Part shown: positions 1 to 5,699 of the stretch, in pieces
How the letters are laid out: the number at the start of each line of letters is the position of its first letter
How positions within the stretch are numbered: the stretch's first letter is position 1
DNA from: an uncultured Verrucomicrobiota bacterium
Lineage (GTDB): Bacteria > Verrucomicrobiota > Kiritimatiellia > RFP12 > UBA1067
NCBI GenBank assembly: GCA_946631345.1
Contig: CAMPAA010000121.1
Coordinates: forward strand, 1-9,250
Reading direction: 5' to 3'
DNA length: 9,250 nt
Program-made: the position numbers and the translations under genes
Notes under the pieces: generated by a model
Told to the model about the DNA's origin: nothing
Seen by the model: only the letters and a program-made list of their open reading frames with translations
The model's database searches: none

Positions 1-344
1 TCGCGCGTCCTCCGGGCAAGCGTCCGCAGAGCGTGACGCTGCTTTCCGGCGGCGAACGCACGATGACGGCCGTGGCGTTGCTCTTTGCGATCTTCCGCAT
101 AAAGCCTGCGCCGTTCACGATGCTGGACGAGCTGGACGCCGCTCTGGACGACGCGAACATCGGGCGTTTCGTGGATGCCCTCAAGGAGTTCCTAGACCGT
201 TCGCAGTTCCTCATCATCACGCACAACCAGCATACCATCGCCGGATCCGACCTTGTATATGGCGTTAGCCAGCAGGAGAAGGGCGTTTCGCGTGTCATCT
301 CCATGAAGCTTTCCGACATCGGGGTGAAGAAGACGCAGGCCTGA
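1..344 (+). CDS. smc: Chromosome segregation protein SMC, C-terminal ATPase head (5' truncated by window)
   Basis: Only the last ~113 codons are present; the first complete codon in frame is at position 3, and the reading frame is open through the window edge, so the GTG at 33 is an internal valine codon and not a start. The translation starts PPGKRPQSVTLLSGGERT, matching the C-terminal half of the SMC ABC-type head: the signature motif LSGGE (ABC 'C-loop'), then FTMLDELDAALDDAN, which is Walker B with its catalytic Glu (DE) followed by the D-loop. FLIITHNQHTI supplies the switch/H-loop histidine. In the family this head pairs with the N-terminal Walker A half, about 1,000 residues away across the coiled coil and hinge, to form the ATPase that drives condensin-like DNA loop formation with ScpA/ScpB. 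The DLVYGVSQQEKGVSRVISMKL tail is also typical of SMC ends. Identity is secure; nothing can be said about the coiled coil or promoter. Confidence 0.95.
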   Translation, partial: ARPPGKRPQSVTLLSGGERTMTAVALLFAIFRIKPAPFTMLDELDAALDDANIGRFVDALKEFLDRSQFLIITHNQHTIAGSDLVYGVSQQEKGVSRVISMKLSDIGVKKTQA

Positions 345-354
345 CCACGCTTGC

Positions 355-361
355 GGGGCGG
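355..361 (+). promoter_or_regulatory. Putative ribosome binding site for the EamA transporter
   Basis: GGGGCGG lies 5 nt before the ATG at 367. It is a purine-rich but imperfect Shine-Dalgarno match in the 22-bp gap after the smc stop. No promoter-like sequence is visible in the gap, so the transporter may be co-transcribed with smc. Confidence 0.4.
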
Positions 362-366
362 CACTG

Positions 367-1251
367 ATGGCGAGAGGCGTTGTTTGCATTCTGCTAAGCG
401 CGTTCGGGTTCGCGCTCATGTCGATGTTCGTGCGTTTGGCAGACGGGTGCGGCGGCATTCCGCTTCCTGCCGTGCAGAAGGCTTTCTTCCGCAACCTCGT
501 CGCGGTGCTAATCGCAGGTTGGGCGTTCATACGGCGTCCGGCGCAGGGCGACGCAAAGGGACGTCTGCCGGCCAACGGTCGCGAATGGGTGGATCTTATC
601 CTGCGGGCGGCGTTTGGCACGTGCGGGATATTCGCCAACTTCTACGCACTGTCCCACATCCCTGTTGGCGATGCTATGGCGCTGAACAAGACCGCGCCGT
701 TCTTCACGCTGCTGCTCAGTTGGTTCCTGATGAAGGAACGCATGACTGCTCGACAGGCGTTTTGCGTGCTGGGCGCGTTCTGCGGCGCATTGATGGTTGT
801 GAAGCCTGGATTCGGCATCGGCGGCGCATTCTCGGTGCCGGCGCTGATAGGGCTGTTCAGCGGATTCTGCGCGGGCGCGGCATATGCGTTTCTGCACAAG
901 CTTGGCAGGGCGGGAGTGGACGGGGCGTTCATCATCATGTTCTTCTCCGTCTTTTCGTGTGTGGCCTGCCTTCCGTTCATCACCGCCGATTTCGTGCCCA
1001 TGACGCGCATGCAGCTACTTTCGCTCATGGGGGCGGGCGGCGGAGCCGCACTCGGGCAGTTCGGAATAACCTGGGCGTACAGGTTCGCGGAGCCGCGGCA
1101 GATCGCCGTGTACGACTATTCAGGAATCATCTTTGCGGCTGCGCTTGGGTTCGCGGTGTTCGGCCAGGTGCCTGATGCACTCGGCTTCTGCGGTTTTCTG
1201 TCCATCATCGCGATGGGACTCCTGCTGCATCTTCATCCACGTCGCCCCTAA
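367..1251 (+). CDS. EamA/DMT-superfamily inner-membrane transporter
   Basis: This 294-residue protein has the usual length and architecture of the drug/metabolite transporter superfamily: two EamA repeats of five hydrophobic helices each (roughly residues 4-24, 37-56, 76-96, 102-121, 128-146, then 156-177, 187-204, 215-235, 247-266, 269-288). The first repeat ends with the family-typical pattern of a proline-containing helix (NKTAPFFTLLLSWF, 107-120), then KERMTARQ and a Gly/Ala-rich helix ending VVKPG (144-148). The second repeat ends in the equivalent YSGIIFAAALGF...FGQVPD. Known members export amino acids, metabolites or drugs or take up metabolites such as S-adenosylmethionine; substrate cannot be read from sequence. 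It starts 22 bp after smc, with no visible intervening promoter. A long overlapping frame (351-1175) is a GC-driven shadow: its product is Arg-rich and hydrophilic, whereas this frame gives ten clear membrane segments. Confidence 0.9.
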   Translation: MARGVVCILLSAFGFALMSMFVRLADGCGGIPLPAVQKAFFRNLVAVLIAGWAFIRRPAQGDAKGRLPANGREWVDLILRAAFGTCGIFANFYALSHIPVGDAMALNKTAPFFTLLLSWFLMKERMTARQAFCVLGAFCGALMVVKPGFGIGGAFSVPALIGLFSGFCAGAAYAFLHKLGRAGVDGAFIIMFFSVFSCVACLPFITADFVPMTRMQLLSLMGAGGGAALGQFGITWAYRFAEPRQIAVYDYSGIIFAAALGFAVFGQVPDALGFCGFLSIIAMGLLLHLHPRRP

Positions 1252-1260
1252 CGTTCGCCC

Positions 1261-1273
1261 TTTGTGGTATAAT
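1261..1273 (+). promoter_or_regulatory. Extended -10 promoter for the oxidoreductase operon
   Basis: TTTGTGGTATAAT contains a perfect -10 hexamer TATAAT (1268-1273) preceded by TGG, i.e. the TGn extended -10 element. No TTGACA-like -35 is present about 17 bp upstream, where the sequence is CCCCTA and includes the preceding stop. Predicted transcription start is near 1280, giving a ~20-nt leader. The identical 14-mer occurs, inverted, in front of rarA, which supports it as a genuine promoter in this genome. Confidence 0.75.
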
Positions 1274-1299
1274 TCACGCAAATTTACAGAGCGAAGAAC

Positions 1300-2748
1300 A
1301 TGAGCGTGATAGAACAGAAGGGAATGTATCAGGAGTTTCCGCGTTGCGGCAAGCCGCACGCGCGCACGACGCACTACTGTCCGGGCTGCGGGCACGGCAT
1401 CGTGAACAAGCTCATTGCCGAGGCATGCGCCGAGATGGGCCTTCAGGATGACACCATATTCGTCGATCCGGTAGGATGCGGAGTGTTCACATACTACTAC
1501 TGGGATGCCGCACACATCTCGGCCGCACATGGCCGCGCTTCTGCGGCGGCTACAGGTGCCTGCCGCGCGCGGCCAGACGCCGTGACAATCGCATATCAGG
1601 GCGACGGCGATCTCGGGGCGATCGGCTTCAACAACGCGTTCCAGGCCGCAAGCCGTGGCGAACGCTTCGGTTGCATATTCATCAACAACTCGCTCTATGG
1701 CATGACTGGCGGCCAGATGGCGCCCACCACCCTCGAGGGCGAGAAGACCACCACCACGCCGTTTGGACGAGATCCATCACTCACCGGGCATCCGCTCCAT
1801 GTGTGCGAGGTGTTCAACCAGCTTCAGGCTCCCGTGTACATCGCGCGCGTATCCGTAGCCGACACAAAGCGCATCATGCAGTGCAAGCAGGCAATCCGCA
1901 GGGTGTTCGAGATTCAGCGTCAGCACAAGGGCTACGCGCTGCTTGAGATACTCGCTCCGTGCCCCACAAACTTCCGGATGGACGCGTTGACCGCCGCCAA
2001 GTTCTGCATGAACGAGATGGAGCGCGAGTTCCCGCTCGGGACGTTCCGCGATACGGAGAAGGGCGTGGCGGGTGTTGAGCCGACCATCCATCCCGAATCC
2101 TCCGCACTGGCGGTAAAGCCCGTTCCGAAGAAAACAACATGCGTCGACCTTTTCGACGACGGAGAGCGCACGCCCGAAGCGATCAACGACCCCAGCATAC
2201 CCGAAAGACGTTTCAAGTTCGCAGGCTATGGTGGGCAGGGAGTGCTTTCGCTCGGCCTTTGTGTAGCGGAGGCCGCGCGCCTCGAACGGCGTCACACGCT
2301 CTGGTTCCCGAGCTACGGCCCCGAACAGCGAGGAGGCAGCGCCAACTGCTCGGTGGTGATATCCGGAAGCTCGATCGGCGCCCCGACCGTGGAGCATCCC
2401 GACGTTCTCGTGTGCATGAACCAACCGGCATACGAGCGGTTCGCGGGCGACGTGAAGAGAGGGGGGGCAATCATCGTGGACGAAACGGTTCCGATCTCCG
2501 TTCGTCCGCCAGAGGGCGTTTCACTCTACCGCTGGCCGGCAATCAAGATGGCCGAGGATTTCGGAGTGCCCAAGGCCGCGAACACGATGATGCTGGCGGC
2601 CCTCAAGAAGTACAGGCTCACGGGGCTATCTGACGAAAATCTCGAAACAGCGCTGGTTGCGTCGTTTAAGAAGAAGCCGGAGCTTGGCGAGAAGAACAGG
2701 GAACTGCTTCGCATGGCCGAAAGCAGGATCGCCGGCGCCAACCACTGA
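1300..2748 (+). CDS. 2-oxoacid:ferredoxin oxidoreductase, fused beta (TPP) and gamma subunits
   Basis: This 482-residue protein is two subunits in one chain. Residues ~20-245 form the TPP-binding beta subunit: CPGCGHG (27-33), GDGD (101-104) followed by NN (129-130) as the TPP-Mg motif, and LYGMTGGQMAPTT (132-144), characteristic of KorB/VorA-type enzymes. Cys27, Cys30, Cys60 and Cys221 are spaced like the four [4Fe-4S] ligands of Sulfolobus-type enzymes. After a linker (~246-303), residues ~305-475 form the gamma domain, with GYGGQG (309-314) and SYGPEQRGG (338-346). The family oxidatively decarboxylates 2-oxoacids to acyl-CoA, passing electrons to ferredoxin. Substrate could be 2-oxoglutarate or branched-chain 2-oxoacids. 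The alpha subunit and the small ferredoxin-like subunit are not adjacent, so they must be encoded elsewhere or be lost. Its own promoter lies at 1261-1273; ATG at 1300 is preceded by a weak purine-rich site. The frame is intact through a G7 run at 2461-2467. Confidence 0.92.
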   Translation: MSVIEQKGMYQEFPRCGKPHARTTHYCPGCGHGIVNKLIAEACAEMGLQDDTIFVDPVGCGVFTYYYWDAAHISAAHGRASAAATGACRARPDAVTIAYQGDGDLGAIGFNNAFQAASRGERFGCIFINNSLYGMTGGQMAPTTLEGEKTTTTPFGRDPSLTGHPLHVCEVFNQLQAPVYIARVSVADTKRIMQCKQAIRRVFEIQRQHKGYALLEILAPCPTNFRMDALTAAKFCMNEMEREFPLGTFRDTEKGVAGVEPTIHPESSALAVKPVPKKTTCVDLFDDGERTPEAINDPSIPERRFKFAGYGGQGVLSLGLCVAEAARLERRHTLWFPSYGPEQRGGSANCSVVISGSSIGAPTVEHPDVLVCMNQPAYERFAGDVKRGGAIIVDETVPISVRPPEGVSLYRWPAIKMAEDFGVPKAANTMMLAALKKYRLTGLSDENLETALVASFKKKPELGEKNRELLRMAESRIAGANH

Positions 2749-2753
2749 AACAT

Positions 2754-2763
2754 AAAGGCGGAA
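2754..2763 (+). promoter_or_regulatory. Ribosome binding site for the phosphoesterase gene
   Basis: AAAGGCGGAA precedes the ATG at 2770 by 6 nt, in the 21-bp gap after the oxidoreductase stop. It resembles the GCGGAG leader of the gene at 5700, suggesting a shared degenerate Shine-Dalgarno. No promoter is visible here, so the two genes are probably one operon. Confidence 0.5.
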
Positions 2764-2769
2764 CAGACA

Positions 2770-4284
2770 ATGAACGTTTCACGCAGGTTTTTCATTGGAG
2801 GTCTCGCAAGTGCCCTGGCGATTTCGCCGCGCCGCATCTTCTCCGCCGCGCCGGGTATGTTCTCCGGCGGCAAGCCTACTCTGTCGTTCGGAGTGCTGTC
2901 GGATGTGCATGTGTCGTTCAAGAAGGGTGGCGAAGTGTTGGCCGATAGTTACAACACCGATACGCTCATCAAAGCTTTCGAATGGTTCAGAGATAACGGC
3001 GCAGACGCCGTGGTGATCGCAGGCGATATGGCTCACTGGGGGTTCGTAGGCGAACTTCAGGCCGTTGCCAACGCCTGGTTCAGGGTGTTCCCCAACGATA
3101 AGGCCCCGGACGGTCGGCATGTAGAACGCGTGTTTGTGTTTGGAAACCACGACTGGTCAACCTACAGCCGTTCAAAGAAGATTATTGAGGACAAGAAGCG
3201 TTGCGAATCGAATCTTCTCCAGACAAATCCGCGCAAGTGGTGGGACAAAATATTCGGCGAGGAGTGGACGCCGTTCTTCGAGAAGAACGTAAATGGATAT
3301 CTCTTCGAGGGCGCCCACTGGTGCAACGGCTGGTGCAAAGGCGCCAACGAGCAGTTCACGAGGGGATTGAGGGAATACTACGAAAGCCGCAAGGCAGCCA
3401 TCAATCCGTCCCTGCCGTTCTTCCATGTGCAGCATCCACATCCGAAAGGGACTGTGCACGGAAAAGGTGTGTGGGGGCAGGATGACGGAATCTCCACTGA
3501 AATCCTGTCTGCATATCCAAACGCAATCACATTTTCCGGGCATTCGCACACATCGCTGACAGACGAACGGTCCATCTGGCAAGGGACGTTTACTGCGATT
3601 GGCTGCGGGTCGTTGCGCGATGTGTCGCTCAACATAGCCACTGGCCGCGAGCCGGTTCCGGGCGGTGCCGAGAATGGGAAAACACCGAAAGGCCCCGATT
3701 TCGCACTCTACGATGCACGCAAGACCATGAAACTGCCAGACAGGATGAACTGCCGCCAGGGGCAAATGGTGCGCGTATACGGCGATCGCATAGTCTTTTC
3801 GCGCCGCGAGTTCCTGACCGGCATTTCTCTCGGGAACGATCTTGTGATGCCGCTTCCGGCGGCAGAGAGCAAACCGTTTGAGTTCGCATCCAGGGCGGCA
3901 AAGGCATTGGCACCTGAGTTCCCGGCTGGCGCGAAATTGTCTGTGATGCGTTCCGCCGCGATCACGCGCGGCGCAAAGAAATCGCAGCGCCGCAAGGTGG
4001 ATGTATGGAAGCTTTCCATCCCAGCGGCATCGGCAGTACGTTCAGCGCGTGCGGTGCGCTATGAGATCACTGCGTCTACACCGGGCAAGCCTGACCAGAA
4101 GTTCGTGCTGGTGCCGGAAGGCCTACGATTTGGCCTGGAAGATCCAAGGGCGACAGCTCGTTCGCCAATGACCATCGCCTGCGATCGGCTCCCAGGCGAA
4201 AACCTGACGTTCACGGTTCACGCAGTCTCATGCTGGGACAAGGTCTCGAGGCCGATTTCGGTCTCATGCACCCAAAAAGATTAG
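2770..4284 (+). CDS. Tat-exported calcineurin-like metallophosphoesterase
   Basis: A 504-residue protein beginning MNVSRRFFIGG: twin arginines at 5-6 followed by FFI and a short Gly/Ala-rich hydrophobic stretch (9-18) fit a Tat signal, with SAAP near 25-28 as a possible cleavage region. The metallophosphoesterase core shows the ordered metal-ligand motifs: SDVH (44-47, D-x-H), GDMAHWG (85-91), GNHDW (125-129), FFHVQHPH (217-224) and GHSH (257-260). A full ligand set argues for an active, dinuclear-metal phosphatase or phosphodiesterase in the periplasm or on the surface; the substrate cannot be inferred. Residues ~330-504 lie outside the catalytic fold. Their last ~100 residues look like a beta-sandwich accessory domain (alternating hydrophobics, ending SCWDKVSRPISVSC). 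It sits 21 bp downstream of the oxidoreductase, probably co-transcribed, although the two proteins would act in different compartments. It converges on rarA with a 26-bp gap. Confidence 0.88.
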   Translation: MNVSRRFFIGGLASALAISPRRIFSAAPGMFSGGKPTLSFGVLSDVHVSFKKGGEVLADSYNTDTLIKAFEWFRDNGADAVVIAGDMAHWGFVGELQAVANAWFRVFPNDKAPDGRHVERVFVFGNHDWSTYSRSKKIIEDKKRCESNLLQTNPRKWWDKIFGEEWTPFFEKNVNGYLFEGAHWCNGWCKGANEQFTRGLREYYESRKAAINPSLPFFHVQHPHPKGTVHGKGVWGQDDGISTEILSAYPNAITFSGHSHTSLTDERSIWQGTFTAIGCGSLRDVSLNIATGREPVPGGAENGKTPKGPDFALYDARKTMKLPDRMNCRQGQMVRVYGDRIVFSRREFLTGISLGNDLVMPLPAAESKPFEFASRAAKALAPEFPAGAKLSVMRSAAITRGAKKSQRRKVDVWKLSIPAASAVRSARAVRYEITASTPGKPDQKFVLVPEGLRFGLEDPRATARSPMTIACDRLPGENLTFTVHAVSCWDKVSRPISVSCTQKD

Positions 4285-4310
4285 ACATATTTTACTAAGC
4301 AGAAATCTGG

Positions 4311-5612
4311 CTATCGGTCACTTGCCGATCCCGCGCCGTGCTTTGCGAGCATGGCCATGCGTTGGGCGATGGTGGATTCGTAGCCGCGATCTGATGGGAC
4401 ATAGTACCGTTTTGGTATTCGCATGTAGTTCTGTTGCACCCAGGCACCCTGGAAGTCATGTGGGTAGATGTAGCCGTCCGCTTTTTCCTTGCCAACAGCC
4501 TTGACATGCACATTCTTGAGGTGTTCTGGAACAGGCTGCACTGCGCCTGATTGTATGTCGGCCATTGCCTGCTCGACCGCCATGTAGGCACGATTAGATT
4601 TCGGTGCAGTCGCAAGGTACGTGGTGGCCTGTGCGAGAGAAATTCGCGCTTCCGGCATTCCTATGAACTCCACCACCTGCAAGGCGTTCACTGCTACGGA
4701 AAGCCCGCGCGGATCGGCGTTGCCGATATCCTCTGAAGCGAGGATAACGAGGCGTCTGGCGATGAAGCGAGGGTCTTCGCCTGCGACGAGCATTTTAGCG
4801 AGCCAGTACACTGCGGCATCAGGATCGGAACCGCGTACCGACTTGATGAAAGCCGAAATTGTGTCGTAATGCCCATCTTCCTTCTTGTCGTATTGGACGA
4901 GTTTCTTCTGGACACATTCCGCAATCACCTCGGGGGTCAGATGGATGAGTTGGTCTTCTCTGGAAGGGGGTGTCGAGCGGAATGCGATCTCAAGGGCAGT
5001 CAGGGCGTGACGGGCATCCCCATCGCATATTTCAGCGAGGAATCGTTTTGCGTCTGGGTCGAACACGGAAGGGTATGCGCCGTATCCACGTTCCTTGTCG
5101 GCGCAGGCGCGGTCGAGGAGCTGGATCACGGACTCTGGCGAGAGTGGTTTCAGCTCGAACACAAGCGAACGAGATGTGAGCGGTGTGTTGACGAACATTG
5201 ACGGATTGTGAGTTGTCGCGCCGATGAGCACCACGGTGCCGTCTTCAACGTATGGCAGAAGTACGTCCTGCTGCGCCTTGTTGAAGCGATGTATCTCGTC
5301 TACGAAGAGGATCGTGCCGGGGCCGCCAAGTTCGGTGCGCGCGCGGTCGCACACTTTGCGAATCTCAGCTACATTGGATACAACGCCTGAGCAGCGCACG
5401 AAATTGCGTTTCGTCGCCTTGGCGATGACTTCCGCCAGCGTAGTCTTGCCGCATCCTGGAGGGCCAAAGAATATGACGTTCGTGAGGCGGTCAGCCTCGA
5501 TGACACGCCGCAGAAGTTTGCCTGCGCCGAGAATGTGTTCCTGTCCTACGACCTCATCGATCGTTCGCGGCCGCATACGCGCGGCAAGAGGCTCCGTATC
5601 TCCGTAATCCAT
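4311..5612 (-). CDS. rarA: Replication-associated recombination protein A (RarA/MgsA), AAA+ ATPase
   Basis: A 433-residue protein of normal family length. Walker A is GPPGCGKTT (50-58), Walker B ILFVDEIHRF (101-110), sensor 1 GATTHNP (131-137), a TSRS arginine-finger region (147-150) and a sensor-2 arginine in GDARHALTALE (198-208). The C-terminal MgsA-type tetramerisation region carries DGHYDTISAFIKSVRGSDPD (246-265), LASEDIGNADP (291-301) and YPHDF/QQNYM near 383-397. RarA acts in the cytoplasm at stalled replication forks, opening duplex ends and working with SSB and clamp-loader functions. The frame is open further upstream (to 5666), but the start at 5612 is chosen because MDYGDTEPLAARMRPRTIDEVVGQ is the usual family N-terminus and the promoter -10 overlaps the extension. 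No Shine-Dalgarno is present; the transcript is predicted to be leaderless. Confidence 0.95.
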   Translation of the reverse strand: MDYGDTEPLAARMRPRTIDEVVGQEHILGAGKLLRRVIEADRLTNVIFFGPPGCGKTTLAEVIAKATKRNFVRCSGVVSNVAEIRKVCDRARTELGGPGTILFVDEIHRFNKAQQDVLLPYVEDGTVVLIGATTHNPSMFVNTPLTSRSLVFELKPLSPESVIQLLDRACADKERGYGAYPSVFDPDAKRFLAEICDGDARHALTALEIAFRSTPPSREDQLIHLTPEVIAECVQKKLVQYDKKEDGHYDTISAFIKSVRGSDPDAAVYWLAKMLVAGEDPRFIARRLVILASEDIGNADPRGLSVAVNALQVVEFIGMPEARISLAQATTYLATAPKSNRAYMAVEQAMADIQSGAVQPVPEHLKNVHVKAVGKEKADGYIYPHDFQGAWVQQNYMRIPKRYYVPSDRGYESTIAQRMAMLAKHGAGSASDR

Positions 5613-5619
5613 GCGCGAA

Positions 5620-5632
5620 ATTATACCACAAA
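5620..5632 (-). promoter_or_regulatory. Extended -10 promoter of rarA, predicted leaderless
   Basis: Read on the - strand, this is TTTGTGGTATAAT, identical (over 14 bases including the next T) to the promoter at 1261. TATAAT occupies 5625-5620 with the TGG extended element before it and no clear -35. With normal spacing the transcript would begin at about 5613, one base before the ATG at 5612, leaving essentially no 5' leader. Confidence 0.75.
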
Positions 5633-5634
5633 AA

Positions 5635-5648
5635 GTTTCCCCCGAAAC
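5635..5648. promoter_or_regulatory. Short palindrome between divergent promoters (possible operator)
   Basis: GTTTC-CCCC-GAAAC is a perfect 5-bp inverted repeat with a 4-bp spacer. It lies between the two divergent -10 elements, covering about -22 to -35 of rarA and about -26 to -39 of the gene at 5700. A dimeric regulator could bind here, but arms this short can arise by chance. Confidence 0.3.
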
Positions 5649-5654
5649 GTCCAA

Positions 5655-5667
5655 GTTGTGATACAAT
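5655..5667 (+). promoter_or_regulatory. Extended -10 promoter of the glycosyl-hydrolase-like/toroid pair
   Basis: GTTGTGATACAAT matches the promoter core seen at 1261 and 5632 at 10 of 13 positions, with TACAAT (5662-5667) as -10 and TGA as extended element. No -35 is evident. Predicted start is near 5674, giving a ~26-nt leader with GGAG (5687-5690) 9 nt before the ATG at 5700. Confidence 0.65.
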
Positions 5668-5699
5668 ACGGGCGTTTAAACAAAGCGGAGAAGACATAT

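Noticed and set aside
351..1175. Long + strand reading frame overlapping the transporter (274 codons)
   Set aside because: The product is Arg/Gly/His-rich with no fold or family resemblance, while the overlapping frame gives a clean ten-helix EamA protein; it is a high-GC shadow.
1777..2424. - strand reading frame of 215 codons opposite the oxidoreductase
   Set aside because: It is antisense to strongly conserved TPP and gamma motifs, has no recognisable family and no ribosome site; a shadow of codon bias.
2461..2467. G7 homopolymer in the oxidoreductase as a possible phase-variation or frameshift site
   Set aside because: The frame is intact through it (Gly-Gly-Ala) and the downstream gamma motifs continue normally; one G7 in GC-rich DNA is not evidence of a contingency locus.
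3172..3765. - strand reading frame of 197 codons opposite the phosphoesterase
   Set aside because: It is antisense to the conserved metal-binding region, and its product has no recognisable motif.
4285..4310. Possible bidirectional terminator between the convergent phosphoesterase and rarA genes
   Set aside because: The 26-bp gap is AT-rich but I find no stem-loop with a T-run in either direction.
5613..5666. 18-codon N-terminal extension of rarA
   Set aside because: It would run across the rarA -10 element and the palindrome, and RarA proteins typically begin close to the PLAARMRP segment.
5535..5699. 55-codon N-terminal extension of the glycosyl-hydrolase-like gene
   Set aside because: It would run through both divergent promoters and into rarA, and would bury the signal peptide; the ATG at 5700 has a promoter, a GGAG site and a proper export signal.
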